A stretch of DNA of 64,000 bases from positions 291,643,065 through 291,707,064 of the forward strand of contig OX336395.1 in NCBI GenBank assembly GCA_946902985.2, read 5' to 3'. The translations under genes and the position numbers were made by a program. Positions 10,599-22,045 of the stretch are shown here, piece after piece. The notes under the pieces were generated by a model that did not search any database, was not told the DNA's origin, and worked only from the letters and a program-made list of their open reading frames with translations. The first letter of the stretch is position 1, and each line of letters starts with the position of its first letter. Source of the stretch: Meconema thalassinum (taxonomy: Eukaryota > Arthropoda > Insecta > Orthoptera > Tettigoniidae).

Positions 10599-12131
10599 AC
10601 TGTTTACCTTTCTGCTTAGTAAATTGACAAATATTTAGACATTTGCCATTCATACTCCATAGATCATAATGGAAAATTCATTAAGTATAAAATTTTATTT
10701 GTGTGTTGTGTTGTATTTTACTTTTTTTTGTATTGCCAGTAATTGTAGGCTATATAAACTTTGAATCTTATCTAAAATAATTACACAACGTTATATGCTC
10801 TAAGTTATTGGTTGATATTTCTGGGATTTTGCGGTGACAATCCCCTGAAAATTCTCACAATTTTCCAGGATAGCCAGTCCCCCCCCGAAATAAAATTGTA
10901 TATACGCCCCTGACACTGGCTGATGGCATCATCATAATAGTAAATCTATAATTTAAATGATGAAATGTGTACCCGGAAGTTTTCGTGAAGAAGACACAGT
11001 TGTTTATATGTCAAGTCCAGATATCTAGCTAAAAACCTGATCTTATGTAAATATTGAACATAACTGTATCAAATGCGTATATTTTACTGCTGTTAATTTA
11101 GCGCTATGTTTTGTGGCCAGTGAACTGTTGACATAAAATTGATCCAGAAACAGTAAAATAGTGTATGTTTCATTTTTTCCTACGGTACGGTACCTAGTTT
11201 CCCGTGAGGTTTCATTTTCAGGTGAATGATGAGAAGAAGCTTATTCAGTAGGCCTAGTATATTTGTTTGTTACGTAAGTAAAGGTAAGAAGGATGAAGCC
11301 ATCATAATAGCCTAAAAATGCTGCCGACTACGATGTATCAGTCGGAAGGAACCGATCATATGGGTCATGGCCTGCGGCGAGCTCCAGCAGCTCTGCCTAC
11401 AGTGCCCGCCATCTTGTTTGAATGCAAAGGCCTGTTATCTAGGTGGTGTTGATTGAGCCGGAGGAGGGGAGTAGCGGGGTGGCACAGCCAATCAGTGGAG
11501 ACCACGTAAGGTGGAAGTCGGCACCGGAGTGGGGAGCCGACGAGTGCATATATCGTTTGCGCGCCGCGGAGTAGAGGACTATCATGGTAAAACTTAACCG
11601 GTGTGGTTGTACGAGTGTTTGGCTCCGATGTTCGGACCATAGAGTTATTACATCTACAAGTATATCATCAACTAACGAAGAAGATGACGACGTCCAGGAG
11701 ACTGTGGGAAGCTCTCTTCAACATCCAGTACGAGGGAAATGCTTCGGCAATTTCCAGTGGTAAGCGCGAATGACACAGAACTACGCAATCTCTCGTTTCT
11801 CTTTGTTTTTATATTCAGTATTTCAGTAACTTCATAGCTTGGGAATAAGAGTAAAATCAGTAATTTATCCGATTCCGTTTTCACGTAATTTTCTAGCGGT
11901 AATATTCAAATCGCAACGCTCCAATATAAATTTTGAACTTATTATTATTATTAATTTTGCAATACATATTTTATATAATAAATTCATTTCTTTTAACCAT
12001 GCAATCTTTGCTTTCAGTAGGTAGCATTAGATATAGACCAATTCCTTCTCCTGATACAATTGTTTGTTGGGTTAATGATCAAATCATACCACGATCTGAG
12101 TGAATAGATTCTTGAAGGTGTTCTACCAGAG

Positions 12132-12179
12132 GTGGGGCAGATGACCTCGTAGTTCCGCCCCTTAAAACAACAATACCCC
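12132..12179 (+). mobile_element. 48-bp hairpin retroposon (type II) in the 5' LTR
   Basis: GGGGCAGATGACCTCG...CCGCCCC folds as a terminal hairpin, followed by TTAAAACAACAATA. The insert is flanked by 13-bp duplications TGTTCTACCAGAG (12119-12131 and 12180-12192). The 3' LTR has the empty site at about 18109, so it inserted after the gypsy element. Confidence 0.88.
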
Positions 12180-12512
12180 TGTTCTACCAGAGCTAGATGT
12201 TGTTAAATATAAATTTAGATTTCAACATAGCGTTGAGGTTTGGCGCCCATTAAAACAACATATTGTAGGCAGAGTAAATATTTCAAAGTGCAAGGCAGGC
12301 CCAGTAGAAGCATTACATTTAACGCTCAACGTGGAGCAAAGGTAAACAGTTACATTTGTCACCCAACAGTCAGGGCCAGTCAAACCCGTTACACTTGTCA
12401 CTACCAACTTGGGGCTGAAAACCTAATAACATTTGTGGAAGGAGAAGGGTATAGCCTATATTTCTGTGCCTGTATTTTGGGGGGTTATTTGTCTTTATCA
12501 GTGTATATCATT

Positions 12513-14410
12513 ATGGGGGATGAGAAAGAAAAACAGATGAGGTTACGTAGTGGTCATCAACTGGAGAGTGATGATACGAGCAGTATGTCGAGTGATGGTA
12601 GTACCGGGGTAGCGGAGGTAAATCCCGATACCGGTACTGAAACAGGGAGTGTAGGCGGCCAACCAGAATTAAAAACTTTACTTCTCGAGTTCATGTTTCA
12701 GAACAAAGTTAGTAGTGATGCCTTAAATAAAAAATTAGAATAAAACAATGCTAAACTCGAGCAAAATAATGCGAAACTCGAACAAAACAGTAGGGAAAAT
12801 AAAGAAAGTACAGATGCCTTGAACGCCAAATTAGAACAAAACAGTAGGGAAAATAAAGAAAGTACAGATGCCTTAAACGCCAAATTAGAACAAAACAGTG
12901 GGGAAAATAAAGAAAGTGCAGAAGCTTTAAATTAAAAATTAGAACAGAATAATGCAAAATTAGATAAGAACAACAAGGTAATTAGTGTGAAAATGGAGCA
13001 GATTAGAGGAGAAATCAGAGGAGTAATGGAAGAGAAGGTTAAAGAGATCATTGCAGATGTAGACAAGAAATTAGGAAAAGTACAGGAGGAGTTGGAAAGT
13101 AGAATCAGCACACAGGCTGAAAATTTAAAGGAATTAGTTAAATTAGAAACACTGCAGGTTAAAAGAAATTGGGGGGGGGGGGGGGGAATTGACAAGATTC
13201 AGGTATCAACTAAAGAGGTTAAGGAACAGCTGGGGGGTAGAATTGAGAAAGTCCACTCGCAAATAGTTGCAGAAGTAAATGATTTAAGAGAGAGTAATAG
13301 AGAGAGCATTAGCAAGATTGAGGAGAAACAAGCAAAGCTATATGATAAAGTAGAAGAATCAGAAGGAAACATTAAATTAACAGTAAACAGTATTGAGAGG
13401 AAGGATGAGGAGAAAATCGCAGAATTAAAATTAAAAGCTAGGATCAGGCAAGAAAATAGTCAGAATAGGCCAGTTTTTGTGAATAGCACACACAGGGAGG
13501 TAGAACTGGGTAAGTTCAGCAATCGACAGGGGTGCCCAATGGAGTTCATGAATACTATAGAAAATAAATTCGGGGAGAGGTTGGAAAATGGTAGTATTGA
13601 GTGGTGCCAGGTGGTTGAAATTTTAGAACAAGTGTTTGTGGGGGAAACGAGGAATTGGTTTGCTGTCTACAGAGACAAGTTTACTGATATTAATGATTTT
13701 AAAATGAAATTCTGTGAAAAGTTCTGGAATGCGGTTATTCAGTCGCAGCATCGTGAGGGAGTAGTGTGTGGTAAATATAACCCTAAAGGAAGCTCCACCA
13801 TGACCGAATACTTTTTAGGGCAGGTATTAGTGTGTAAATATCTGGATGGCTTGAAGGAGGAAAGTGATGTGGTGAGGTTGCTACTTAGGCACTTTCCCTA
13901 TAGGATCAAGGAGGCTGCTTGTATTCAGAATGTAAAGACAATATCACAAGTAGAAAAATTGTTAAGCACATTTGATGCACTAGGGAGAGGGGCTTATGAG
14001 GACCATTTCAATAGGAACCAGGGTAATAATAATAATAGGCCTAATGAAGCCAGCATCAGGAAGTTCAAGGGAACGGTGGCGAAGAGGCCAACGCTCAAAA
14101 TAGAAATAATAATAATAATAATCAGCTAAATCAGAACAGAGGAAATGGCTATGGTAATCAGTATCAAGGGAGGAACAATGATTACAGGGGAAATCAAGGG
14201 AGAAATAATGATTTCAGGGGAAATCAAGGGAGAAATTATAATGACAATAATTACAACCAGAATAGGGGTCAAGGAAGAGGACAGCCTAGTGGTAGTAATA
14301 GACAGCCAAACAATGACAACACAGCCCAGAACAACCAGACCAGTGCAGTAGTTAGTAGTACTACAGCCAGCTGTAGCGGTTCTTTAAACGCGAACCAGGC
14401 GGCGAAGTAA
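12513..14410 (+). pseudogene. Gag relic of the gypsy element
   Basis: Starts at ATG 12513 (MGDEKEKQMRLRSG). The N-terminal half is Glu/Asn/Lys-rich and heptad-like, with three copies of an 18-residue repeat (LEQNSRENKESTDALNAK). A capsid-like region follows (PMEFMNTIENKFGERLENG...NWFAVYRDKFTDINDFKMKF, about 13530-13980). The C-terminus is an Asn/Gln/Arg/Gly-rich tail with repeated RGNQGR motifs instead of a zinc knuckle. Two in-frame stops (about 12739 and 12933) and a frameshift in an AAT run near 14110 inactivate it. The N-terminal LRS-plus-acidic layout resembles the gag-like proteins at 46.9-50.2 kb, suggesting related families. Confidence 0.88.
12768..12940 (+). repeat. 54-bp tandem repeat within gag, three copies
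   Basis: Units contain AACAAAACAGTAGGGAAAAT and encode 18 residues each; the third has diverged and holds a stop codon. The repeat length is a multiple of three, as expected for coiled-coil expansion. Confidence 0.9.
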
Positions 14411-14526
14411 GGCCAGAATCTCAGTCTGTAGCATGCCCTGTCCATACAATTATACAGGAACCCTATGACCTAAATGTAAGAAATGAATTATTACATGAAC
14501 TAAATGATGAAGGTATTATTCAGGAA

Positions 14527-15855
14527 GTGGTTAGTAAGAGCCCCATAGTTAAATTTAACGTGTCCGAGGCGTACACAGATGTTTTAATTGATAGTGGTTG
14601 TATGAAGAGTTGCATAAGTAGTGCATTTTATGATAAAATGAAAGGAACTGGGTTAAATTTTGAGGAGATGCCAATTAAAAGCACTTTTGTTATCACAGCT
14701 GTTGGGAAGAAGTCTAAAGTAATTTCTGAGCAAGTTTTAGTAGACATTAAAATTAATAATCATGTAGAGAAGCAGATTTGCCTTGTAATTCCAAATTTAG
14801 TATTCAGTGTTATCTTGGGTTCAGAGTGGCTAAGTAGAGTGTCTGGTAACTTATGTTATGATGTAGGGAGTTTGAAATTTAAATGGGGAGATTCTGAAGT
14901 AGAAGTAGCGTTCAATGACCATATTCAGAGAAGTAGTGTTGTAGGTGTGATTTGTACTTTAAATGAGATATCGCCAGCCGTAGAGCGGGGTTCTCCATGT
15001 TTTGTGGGCAGTGTGATTACGAACGGTAGTCTAGAGGACTCGTTACGTGATGCTGCATTTCAGGGAAATATAGAGGTGGAACAATGTGTTCGGCTCTATG
15101 ATGTGTTATTGTGTAATAGGAGAGTTTTTGAGGATCGCATTGATATGGCCAATTGCTATACACATTCATTGAACGTTATTGATAGGTCAGTATTCACAGG
15201 ACATAGATATCCTGTACCTTTCGCTTATCAGAGTGCAGTTGAGGCACAAATTAACCAGATGCTTGAAGATGGGATTATTGAGCACTCTAACAGTCCGTAT
15301 GTTAATTCTTTGATCACGGTACCCAAGACCGACGGCACAGTTCGTATTTGTTTAGACGCTCGTTTGGTTAACAGTAGAATTAGTTCAGATCAGCTGAAAT
15401 CTATGTCAATAGAGGAATTAATGCAAACATTTGAGGGGAAGAAGCATTTCACTTGTGTAGATTTGAGTTCCAGTTTTTGGCAAGTGCCACTTATGTACGA
15501 AGATAGACCATTTACAGCTTTTAGTCATAAATATAACCTTTATCAATTTTGTAGAACACCTTATGGGTTAAAGAGTAGTTCAGCAGCTTTAATTAGGGCT
15601 TTAAACATCGCATTAGGGGATGACACAGGAGAGTTTGTAACCATTTACATAGATGATATGGTAATTAGTTCACGCAGTTTTGAGGAGCATCTACGTCATT
15701 TAGATTTAGTTTTTCAGAAGTTAGATCAGGCAGGGTTCACTTTGAAGCTGTCTAAGTCGTCATTCTGTCAGTCAGAAGTGACATTTTTAGGTCATAGAGT
15801 GTCAAGTAGATGTGTGACACCAGAGGAAAGTAGGGTTAGCATGTGTGGACAGTAG
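14527..15855 (+). pseudogene. Pol relic: aspartic protease and reverse transcriptase
   Basis: A 442-residue frame. The protease site LIDSG is at residues 20-24 and its partner LGSEWL at about 97. Reverse transcriptase begins about residue 240 (QMLEDGIIEHSNSPYVNSL, VRICLDARLVN) and includes FTCVDLSSSFWQVPL, the catalytic YIDDM at about 374 and TFLGHRVS near 425. These motifs and their order are Ty3/gypsy. The frame ends just after the RT thumb. No RNase H or integrase follows, so more than half of pol has been deleted. Retained DSG and YIDD indicate the enzyme was once functional. Confidence 0.92.
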
Positions 15856-15858
15856 CAA

Positions 15859-17013
15859 CAGGGCATCGTTACAGACACTGAGAAATATGCTACTGGAGCA
15901 ACGTGATGACATTAAGTATGTGTCATAAAGTGAGTGTGTTTAGCTGGCGAGCCAGCCTATCAAATGAGTAAGTGTGGTATTTGGTGCGTGGGAGATATGG
16001 TCTTCCAGGCAGGCGTATCAGAAGTCACACAGGAGGATAGTATGTAAGTAATTGAGAGTTTTTAAGGTACAGGGAAATATGACGGGATTGTCGGATGCTC
16101 TTGAGCAGTAAAATGTCTCGATACACCAAGGCCAGAATTTGGTAGCGCTGGTGAATTGCCATTTGTCTCCAAGAGATGGGTGAGCGCTTGGACAGGGTAT
16201 TTTTGCTTAAGGCGTCCACGAGACAAAAGATGGGCCATCAGAAGGCGAGACAGTCCTTCATGAAACTCATACATAACAGCACACGTGATTTCTGTTTACG
16301 GCCTCGCCATGTAAGATTTGTAAGTGTGTAATTTAAGGTAATTTGTACAATGGTATTATTTGTGTGAGGAGAACTGGTCTGTGTTGAGAACTAGTATTAA
16401 GTAGAATATGGTCTACGGGAACTTAAGAAGACAGGGCGATTACGGCACAGAAATATTTGGTGTTATGTGTAATGCGCATTTACTGTTTTTTTTTTTTTTT
16501 TTTTTTTTTTCAGAAGTCAACATTAATTTCGTCTGTTATAAAGAGAGATTAAGTATTATGGTCACGATGCGCTGCCACAATAGTGTGATCGTGTGCTCAG
16601 TGATAAGTGAGATTAAATTTCACCATAAGGAAGGAACCTCCAGTGAGATTAGGAAGTTCTATGGTGATATACATATATCAGAACAACCTTGATGCGTGTG
16701 ATGTGACATCTTATATACATAGTGCTCACACATTATTTATGTCAATTTTTCCAACATAGAGAAATTTGAGAGGCGGAAATATCCGTGGAACATTATTCTA
16801 TATGAAAAACATTGGACTGGTTGCAGAGTGCAATACATAGTGACAACAAACTTTGACGGAAAGTGCGTAAAGAAAAAGTTATGAGTGTATATATTAATTT
16901 AGGGTGATTTCATTTATGTAATATGTATTTTGGATGGGGTTTATTAACGTGTCTGGGATAATCGGATAATGGACCGTCGTCACGGTTAATCATCCGATGA
17001 TCCGAGGCGAATA
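15859..17013 (+). other. Residual 3' internal region of the gypsy element, non-coding
   Basis: No gene. Contains a 20+ base T run near 16488-16510 and lies between the truncated pol and the 3' LTR. The expected integrase is absent; the deletion junction is near 15850. Confidence 0.6.
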
Positions 17014-18322
17014 TGTAACGTGTTTTTCGAGGGGATTTTACGCCACTGGCATAAATCAGTAGGAAGCCATTCTATATTTATTTACGCGGCAAATTTTTCA
17101 GCCAAGAGAAGCTTTCATGTTAATTTATTATTATTATTATTATTATTAAGGTATTTTTTGGAGCATTTTTATAAAATTATAAGCATACAGATAGGGTTTC
17201 TATGTCTTAGAAAACACTATCAAGCAAATTATTACGAACAACATTATCATAGAAAATTATATGATTACGGAATTTTACGGAGTTTTGTCAGTTAGGGTAT
17301 TATGAGAGAGATGACTCACTGGGAATTCAGATACAGGCTTATTCTTGACAAGAAGCATGTCGCAAGCCTGGGTTGCAGCGTCAAGAAAAGGCGAAATAGT
17401 CTGGAACGGCAATCGACATCATCCGCGCGCCGTGTGTATTGAGCCGGAGGAGGGGAGTAGCGGGGTGGCACAGCCAATCAGTGGAGACCACGTAAGGTGG
17501 AAGTCGGCAACGGAGTGGGGAGCCGACGAGTGCATATATCGTTTGCGCGCCGCGGAGTAGAGGACTATCTTTGTAAAACTTAACCGGTGTGGTTGTACGA
17601 GTGTTTGGCTCCGATGTTCGGACCATAGAGTTATTACATCTACAAGTATATCATCAACTAACGAAGAAGATGACGACGTCCAGGAGACTGTGGGAAGCTC
17701 TCTTCAACATCCAGTACGAGGGAAATGCTTCGGCAATTTCCAGTGGTAAGCGCGAATGACACAGAACTACGCAATCTCTCGTTTCTCTTTGTTTTTATAT
17801 TCAGTATTTCAGTAACTTCATAGCTTTGGAATAAGAGTAAAATCAGTGATTTATCCGAATCCGTTTTCACGTAATTTTCTAGCGGTAATATTCAAATCGC
17901 AACGCTCCAATATAAATTTTAAACTTATTATTATTATTAATAATTTTGCAATACTTGTTTTATATAATAAATTCATTTCTTTTAACCATGCAATCTTTGC
18001 TTTCAGTAGGTAGCATTAGATATAGACCAAATCCTTCTCCTGATACAATTGTTTGTTGGGTTAATGATCAAATCATACCACGATCTGAGTGAATAGTTTC
18101 TTGAAGGTGTTCTACCAGAGCAAGATGTTGTTAAATATAAATTTATATTTCAACATAGCGTTGAGGTCTTGGCGCCCATTAAAACAACATATTGTAGGCA
18201 GAGTAAATATTTCAAAGTGCAAGGCAGGCCCAGTAGAAGCATTACATTTAACGCTCAACGTGGAGCAAAGGTAAACAGTTACATTTGTCACCCAACAGTC
18301 AGGGCCAGTCAAACCCGTTACA
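17014..18322 (+). repeat. 3' LTR of the gypsy element, uninterrupted
   Basis: 1309 bp beginning TGTAACGTGTTTTTCGAGG and ending CCCGTTACA. It provides empty-site reference for the three insertions in the 5' LTR. The few substitutions relative to the 5' LTR suggest moderate age. Confidence 0.93.
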
Positions 18323-18525
18323 ACGCCACCGCAGTCGGCTCTTGGCAACGAACGTAGAAACCTAAGAGCGTTGTTTACATTCCTAACCTATACAATTTAG
18401 CTTCATACAGGTGCAATTAGTGGAAGGTTCTTTAACATGCCGTAAATCTATGACATGGGACCGCCGACTTTACTTCCCCCCCCCCGAAGGAAGGCATACT
18501 GAGGGATTTTTAACGCTTAACTTTT
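18323..18525 (-). repeat. SINE family A, truncated, flanking the gypsy insertion
   Basis: Minus-strand body of the SINE seen in full at 18741-19020 (inverse of CAACGCTCTTAGGTTTCTACG, CATGTCATAGATTTATGG and CCTCAGTATGCCTTCC). The tRNA head is missing. Together with 2960-3155 it forms the interrupted target of the gypsy element. Confidence 0.85.
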
Positions 18526-18740
18526 GGACACTAGTGTGGATTGACAGACCACCATTTAGCTGAGCCACTAAGAATCAGCTCATCCCAGTTTCAACCATAT
18601 ATGAAAAGAATTTAGAAGTACAGTTACAGTTTCACTTGTCCTTTATCTTCTAACAAATAATGAAGGTGTGTCCTAAGTCTTCTACCATTGTAGCCTATAA
18701 GTTTTGTTTGATTTAAAATTCAAAAATAAAAAGTTTATAG

Positions 18741-19020
18741 CGGCTTCGGTGGCGTAGTTGGTAGCATACTGAGCTTCTATGCCCAAGATAGCGGGTTCAA
18801 ACCCGGCCGAAGCCGTCGGATTTTTTAAGAGCGTTAAAAATCCCTCAGTATGCCTTCCTTCGGAGGGGAAGTAAAGCCGAAGGTCCCATGTCATAGATTT
18901 ATGGTATGTTAGAGAACCTTCCACTAATTGCACCTGTGTGAAACTAAATTGGATAAGTTAAGAATGTAAACAACGCTCTTAGGTTTCTACGTTCGTTGTC
19001 AAGAGCCGACTGTGGTGGCG
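18741..19020 (+). mobile_element. tRNA-derived SINE (family A), near full length
   Basis: Head CGGCTTCGGTGGCGTAGTTG with A-box-like GTAGTTGGTAGC and B-box-like GCGGGTTCAAACCC, then a conserved body ending near CCGACTGTGGTGGCG. Other copies: 18323 (-), 23009 (-) and 30622 (+). Presumably transcribed by RNA polymerase III and moved by a LINE; this is inferred from family structure. Confidence 0.88.
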
Positions 19021-20770
19021 TCTAGGTTGAAGTGTTGTTGCTCCATGTTGGGACGAAAGATTTAAAGAAGAGGGCTACCGCTGATTACATCATGGGGGAG
19101 CTCTACGAACTAGGCAGAAAAGCTAAAAACAAGTTTAGGAATGCAAAATTATAATGAGTGGCATTGTTCGGCGGGGAGATGTTCCGTTAAGGCGAGTTAA
19201 GACTGAAAATGACCGCATGGGCTGGGTATGTGCACATCTGGGATTAGTGTTCGTAGATGCTGACTGCTGGATTGGTGGCCGAGACTTAGTCCGAGAAAGG
19301 CTGCATTTAAATCGACGGTGCACTTTCAACCTAGGGAGCCTACATTGACAGGGTCATCGGTTCGTGCCGGCTTTTGTGAGTAGGAGCAGGTCCAGAGGTT
19401 GCCAGCTGACGGGAACAGAAGGAGCTATTTCGGGATATTTGCTGCGGAGATAAGACTCTAAGATTTTTGCAGGTTAATTGTCAGAGTTTAGGAAATAAAT
19501 TAATTGAATTTTGGAATCGTGTAGAGACGCATTCTCCGGACATTGCCATTGCTACTGAATCTTGGTTATATGAGGATATAAATAGAAACGAAATAATTCA
19601 AGGATCCTACGAAATGTACAGAAGGGATCGGGGGAAGCGAGGTGGTGGGCTATTTATTTGTGTGCGCAAAAATATAGCTAGTTTCTTAAAGTGGGCTGAT
19701 ACGGATTATGAAATGTTATGTGTACAAATTTCGGATAAGGAAATAAATCCCTCTTCAGGTGATAGGGGCGTATAGAGCACCGAAAGATAACTTTTCGATC
19801 CTCGACACACTGTATGATAAAACTTGTGCGGGTAATGCTATGAAAAAGAGCATAAAATAGCCTGAGATTTAAACAGCCCCAAAGTAGACTGGTCCGGTGA
19901 GTCAACAAGGTGTGGTCAGGCTCAGAGCGCTGCAAACAAATTCTTAAGGGAGGGGGGATTTTCTCAAGTCGTTGACTTCCCCACTAGAGACAATAATACC
20001 TTAGATGTTTATCTCGTAAGGCCTGCAGAGCTGTATATTAACTGTTTGAAAGTACCCGGAATTAGTGACCATTCTGGGGTTGAATTAAATATTAGATACG
20101 GTGACATTACAAAATTAGACTCTGATATAGAAAAATGGATCATGTTCCAGTATCGCAGGGTGGATCAGGGAAAATTTCAGGGGTATTTGAATGGGCTATT
20201 TGTAGGATGGGCATCGGAAGGAAATCGCATTAATATCCTGTGGACTAACTTTTTGAAATTTATAAATAGCGCTATTGATTTAAAAAAATCTCCCATTTAA
20301 ATTACTGAAACAAGACCCAGATCCTGAGTATTACACACGATATACCAGGAGTCTAAAACGAACATTAGGAAATTGTACAATAAAAGACATGAAAGTGACA
20401 AGTAGGCTATATGTTGAAATTTATGTCCTTATCAAGAGAGCTCGTCTTAAAAGAGAGGGCAGCTTATGACAATTATATGCAAGGTTTACTTAGTTCGGGA
20501 GGCGATGGGTGGAAAACATGTTACAGTTATGTTAGGAGAAGAAAGGGAAAATCAAATAATGTGTCGATGATAATGTCCGGTGACGGTAAATTAATTACTG
20601 AGAAACAGGCCATTGCTAATGAATTAAGTGTCTTTTACGGTACTGTGTTCAATAAATCCAATAGCTGTGTGTTGTACCTCAACGGCGAATCAGGGGCTCC
20701 CCTTTTCCAAATAAACCAGTCAGCAATACGTTACAATATATCTAAGGGTCCCGATAATATTGTTAGTGAA

Positions 20771-20887
20771 AATCCACCGCCTGCTTCCAGTCTCCGACCG
20801 GGTCAGGAATGGAATGAATGAAGCCCCCATCTAGCGGCGAGGATATGAACTGTGCCGGCTGCCGAGGCCTGACGCACTCCTCTGGGG
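20771..20887 (+). mobile_element. 117-bp insert inside the LINE
   Basis: AATCCACCGCCTGCTTCCAG to ...GCACTCCTCTGGGG interrupts the LINE between PDNIV and EVLKLGGRAV. Flanked by the 5-bp repeat GTGAA (20766-20770 and 20888-20892). The insert looks like a dispersed repeat, but no second copy is present here. Confidence 0.65.
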
Positions 20888-21248
20888 GTGAAGTACTTAA
20901 ACTAGGAGGTAGGGCCGTGACACGATACTTGGAGGTGATGTTTAATATGTCCATAAACAATGGGCAAATCCCAGATACCTGGAAATGAGCTAAGGTAGTC
21001 CCAATATTTAAGGGAGGGAGCAGACTAGAACTGGGCAACTACAGGCCGGTTAGCCTTACGTCCATCGTTTGTAATCACATGGAGCATCTCATTTGCGACT
21101 ACTTGAGGGAACAGTGGGAAACATTATCATGGTTTAATGATAGGCAACATGGATTTCGGAAAGGTTACTCATGCGAGAGTCAGATGCTATCACTTTTTCA
21201 AGATATTAGCGAATCGTTAGACCATGGAGTTTCAGTCGACGCCGTAGT

Positions 21249-21994
21249 CAGGCGCGGATTCAAGGGGGGGGTCACGGGGGTCATGACCCCCCCCAAACGG
21301 AGACCAAATTTTTTTGCAAACTCAAAAAACGAAAACACAATTACCAGACAAATAAAACTTAACGAATTTTAACTGAAAAACAGGTGTTTTTTTTTTTCAT
21401 TTTATTCAATACTGAATTATCTTTATTGGAATTATTATGTTATGTTACAACTGTACATATTTACAACTTCAAACCTCTTGTATAAAAACTAATAGTTATA
21501 CAACAAAATCAACTCGTCTATTTTGTTTAGCAAACCTTGTGATTACCGAATCGATGTTTATAGTGATGTCACGATGAATGTGCAGCAATGCACGGATAGG
21601 AAACTGGGGCTTTTTTCGCACCAAAAATTTTTGCCGACCTCCAAACCGCAAGCTTGGTTGGCAATTTAAGCTGTGACTTTCTCCATTTGTCGGTACCAAC
21701 TCGACTTGCCGAAACTGTAACGTACCTTGATCCTTTTCTCGAAGCTCGATGTAAAAGTCGCAAAACACGCCGTTACAATTTGTACGAATATTTTTGGTGC
21801 GCTAAACGCATCAATTTTCTATCCATGTAGCTTGCAAAAAAATTGGTCTGGTTTTGTAGGTGATTGCGTTTTTAGTGATACCATTTTTCTTAACAATTTC
21901 GATTCTCTGACCCCCCCGCCCCCCCCCCCCCGCAAGGCCAAACTCTAGATCGATTCTCTGACCCCCCCAAAACCAAACTCTAGATCCGCGCCTG
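21249..21994 (+). mobile_element. Complete non-autonomous hAT element with 8-bp target duplication
   Basis: Termini CAGGCGCGGATTCAAG and the inverse of CAGGCGCGGATCTAGAG. Exact flanking GCCGTAGT at 21241-21248 and 21995-22002; 8 bp is diagnostic of hAT. 746 bp, no transposase. Subterminal poly-C runs appear on both sides, and an internal CAATTTCGATTCTCTGACCC is partly duplicated at 21897 and 21951. Its excision would reconnect the LINE RT frame upstream and downstream. Confidence 0.93.
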
Positions 21995-22045
21995 GCCGTA
22001 GTTAGAGATTTTGAGAAGGCATTTGATGTCGGGTCGCATGACATA

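Larger units (their letters stand above)
4405..11451 (+). mobile_element. P-superfamily DNA transposon with THAP domain (7.0 kb)
   Basis: The termini are imperfect 28-bp inverted repeats: AACACCACCTATATACAAGG at 4405-4424 continuing to 4432, and its complement at 11423-11450. A shared subterminal CAAGATGGCGG occurs about 20 bp further in at each end. The gypsy LTR sequence ATTGAGCC is duplicated (4397-4404 and 11452-11459), 8 bp as in P elements. The undisturbed site is in the 3' LTR at 17438-17445. Inside, only the THAP DNA-binding domain is recognisable; no catalytic RNase H-like core was found in the remaining 5 kb, which is filled by tandem repeats, MITEs and a SINE. The copy is therefore non-autonomous or decayed. 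Confidence 0.88.
3156..12393 (+). repeat. 5' LTR of the gypsy element, in four blocks
   Basis: Matches the 3' LTR (17014-18322) in blocks: 3156-3268, 4029-4404, 11452-12131 and 12180-12393. The gaps are the LINE fragment, the P element and the hairpin retroposon. Block 3 carries a CCAAT motif near 11488 and a TATA-like CATATATC near 11547, so it may contain the LTR promoter; this is inferred from motif only. Confidence 0.88.
3156..18322 (+). mobile_element. Decayed Ty3/gypsy-type LTR retrotransposon with nested insertions
   Basis: The element starts with the LTR terminus TGTAACGTG at 3156 and ends ...CCCGTTACA at 18322. It is flanked by the 4-bp duplication ACGC (3152-3155 and 18323-18326). 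Gag, protease and reverse transcriptase remnants lie in the plus orientation. RNase H and integrase are missing, so the copy is internally deleted as well as interrupted. Nested inside the 5' LTR are a LINE tail, a P element and a hairpin retroposon. Without these, the element is about 7.3 kb. After the 5' LTR, the bases CTTGTCACTACCAACTTGGG resemble the possible primer-binding site of the array at 42.5-59 kb. Confidence 0.9.
19040..22045 (+). pseudogene. CR1-like LINE, broken ORF1 tail, endonuclease and RT
   Basis: At 19154-19345 a fragment RMGWVCAHLGLVF...ERLHLNRRCTFNLGSL resembles the end of the SGNH esterase domain found in CR1-group ORF1. At 19467-19775 an AP-endonuclease start reads LQVNCQSLGNKLIEFWN and IAIATESWLYEDINRNEI. 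Further frames cover 20046-20300 and 20411-20770. RT follows with KVVPIFKGGSRLELGNYRPVSLTS (about 20990-21060), HGFRKGYSCESQ and DFEKAFD (22009-22030, catalytic motif A). RT is split by the hAT element at 21249-21994. Sequence downstream of motif A is lost. Several frameshifts, a 117-bp insert at 20771, and no 3' end. CR1 affiliation is tentative. Confidence 0.8.

Noticed and set aside
9241..10910. Candidate hAT element from CAGGGGCATAATTATATC to ...TATATACGCCCCTGA
   Set aside because: The ends are only partly complementary and no 8-bp duplication flanks them.
12240..12512. Upstream extension of gag into the LTR-proximal frame
   Set aside because: The ATG at 12513 aligns with the start of the related gag-like protein; upstream codons overlap the LTR and leader.
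13170..13186. Programmed frameshift site in the 17-G run of gag
   Set aside because: The frame is open straight through the run, and homopolymers of this length are prone to sequencing and assembly error.
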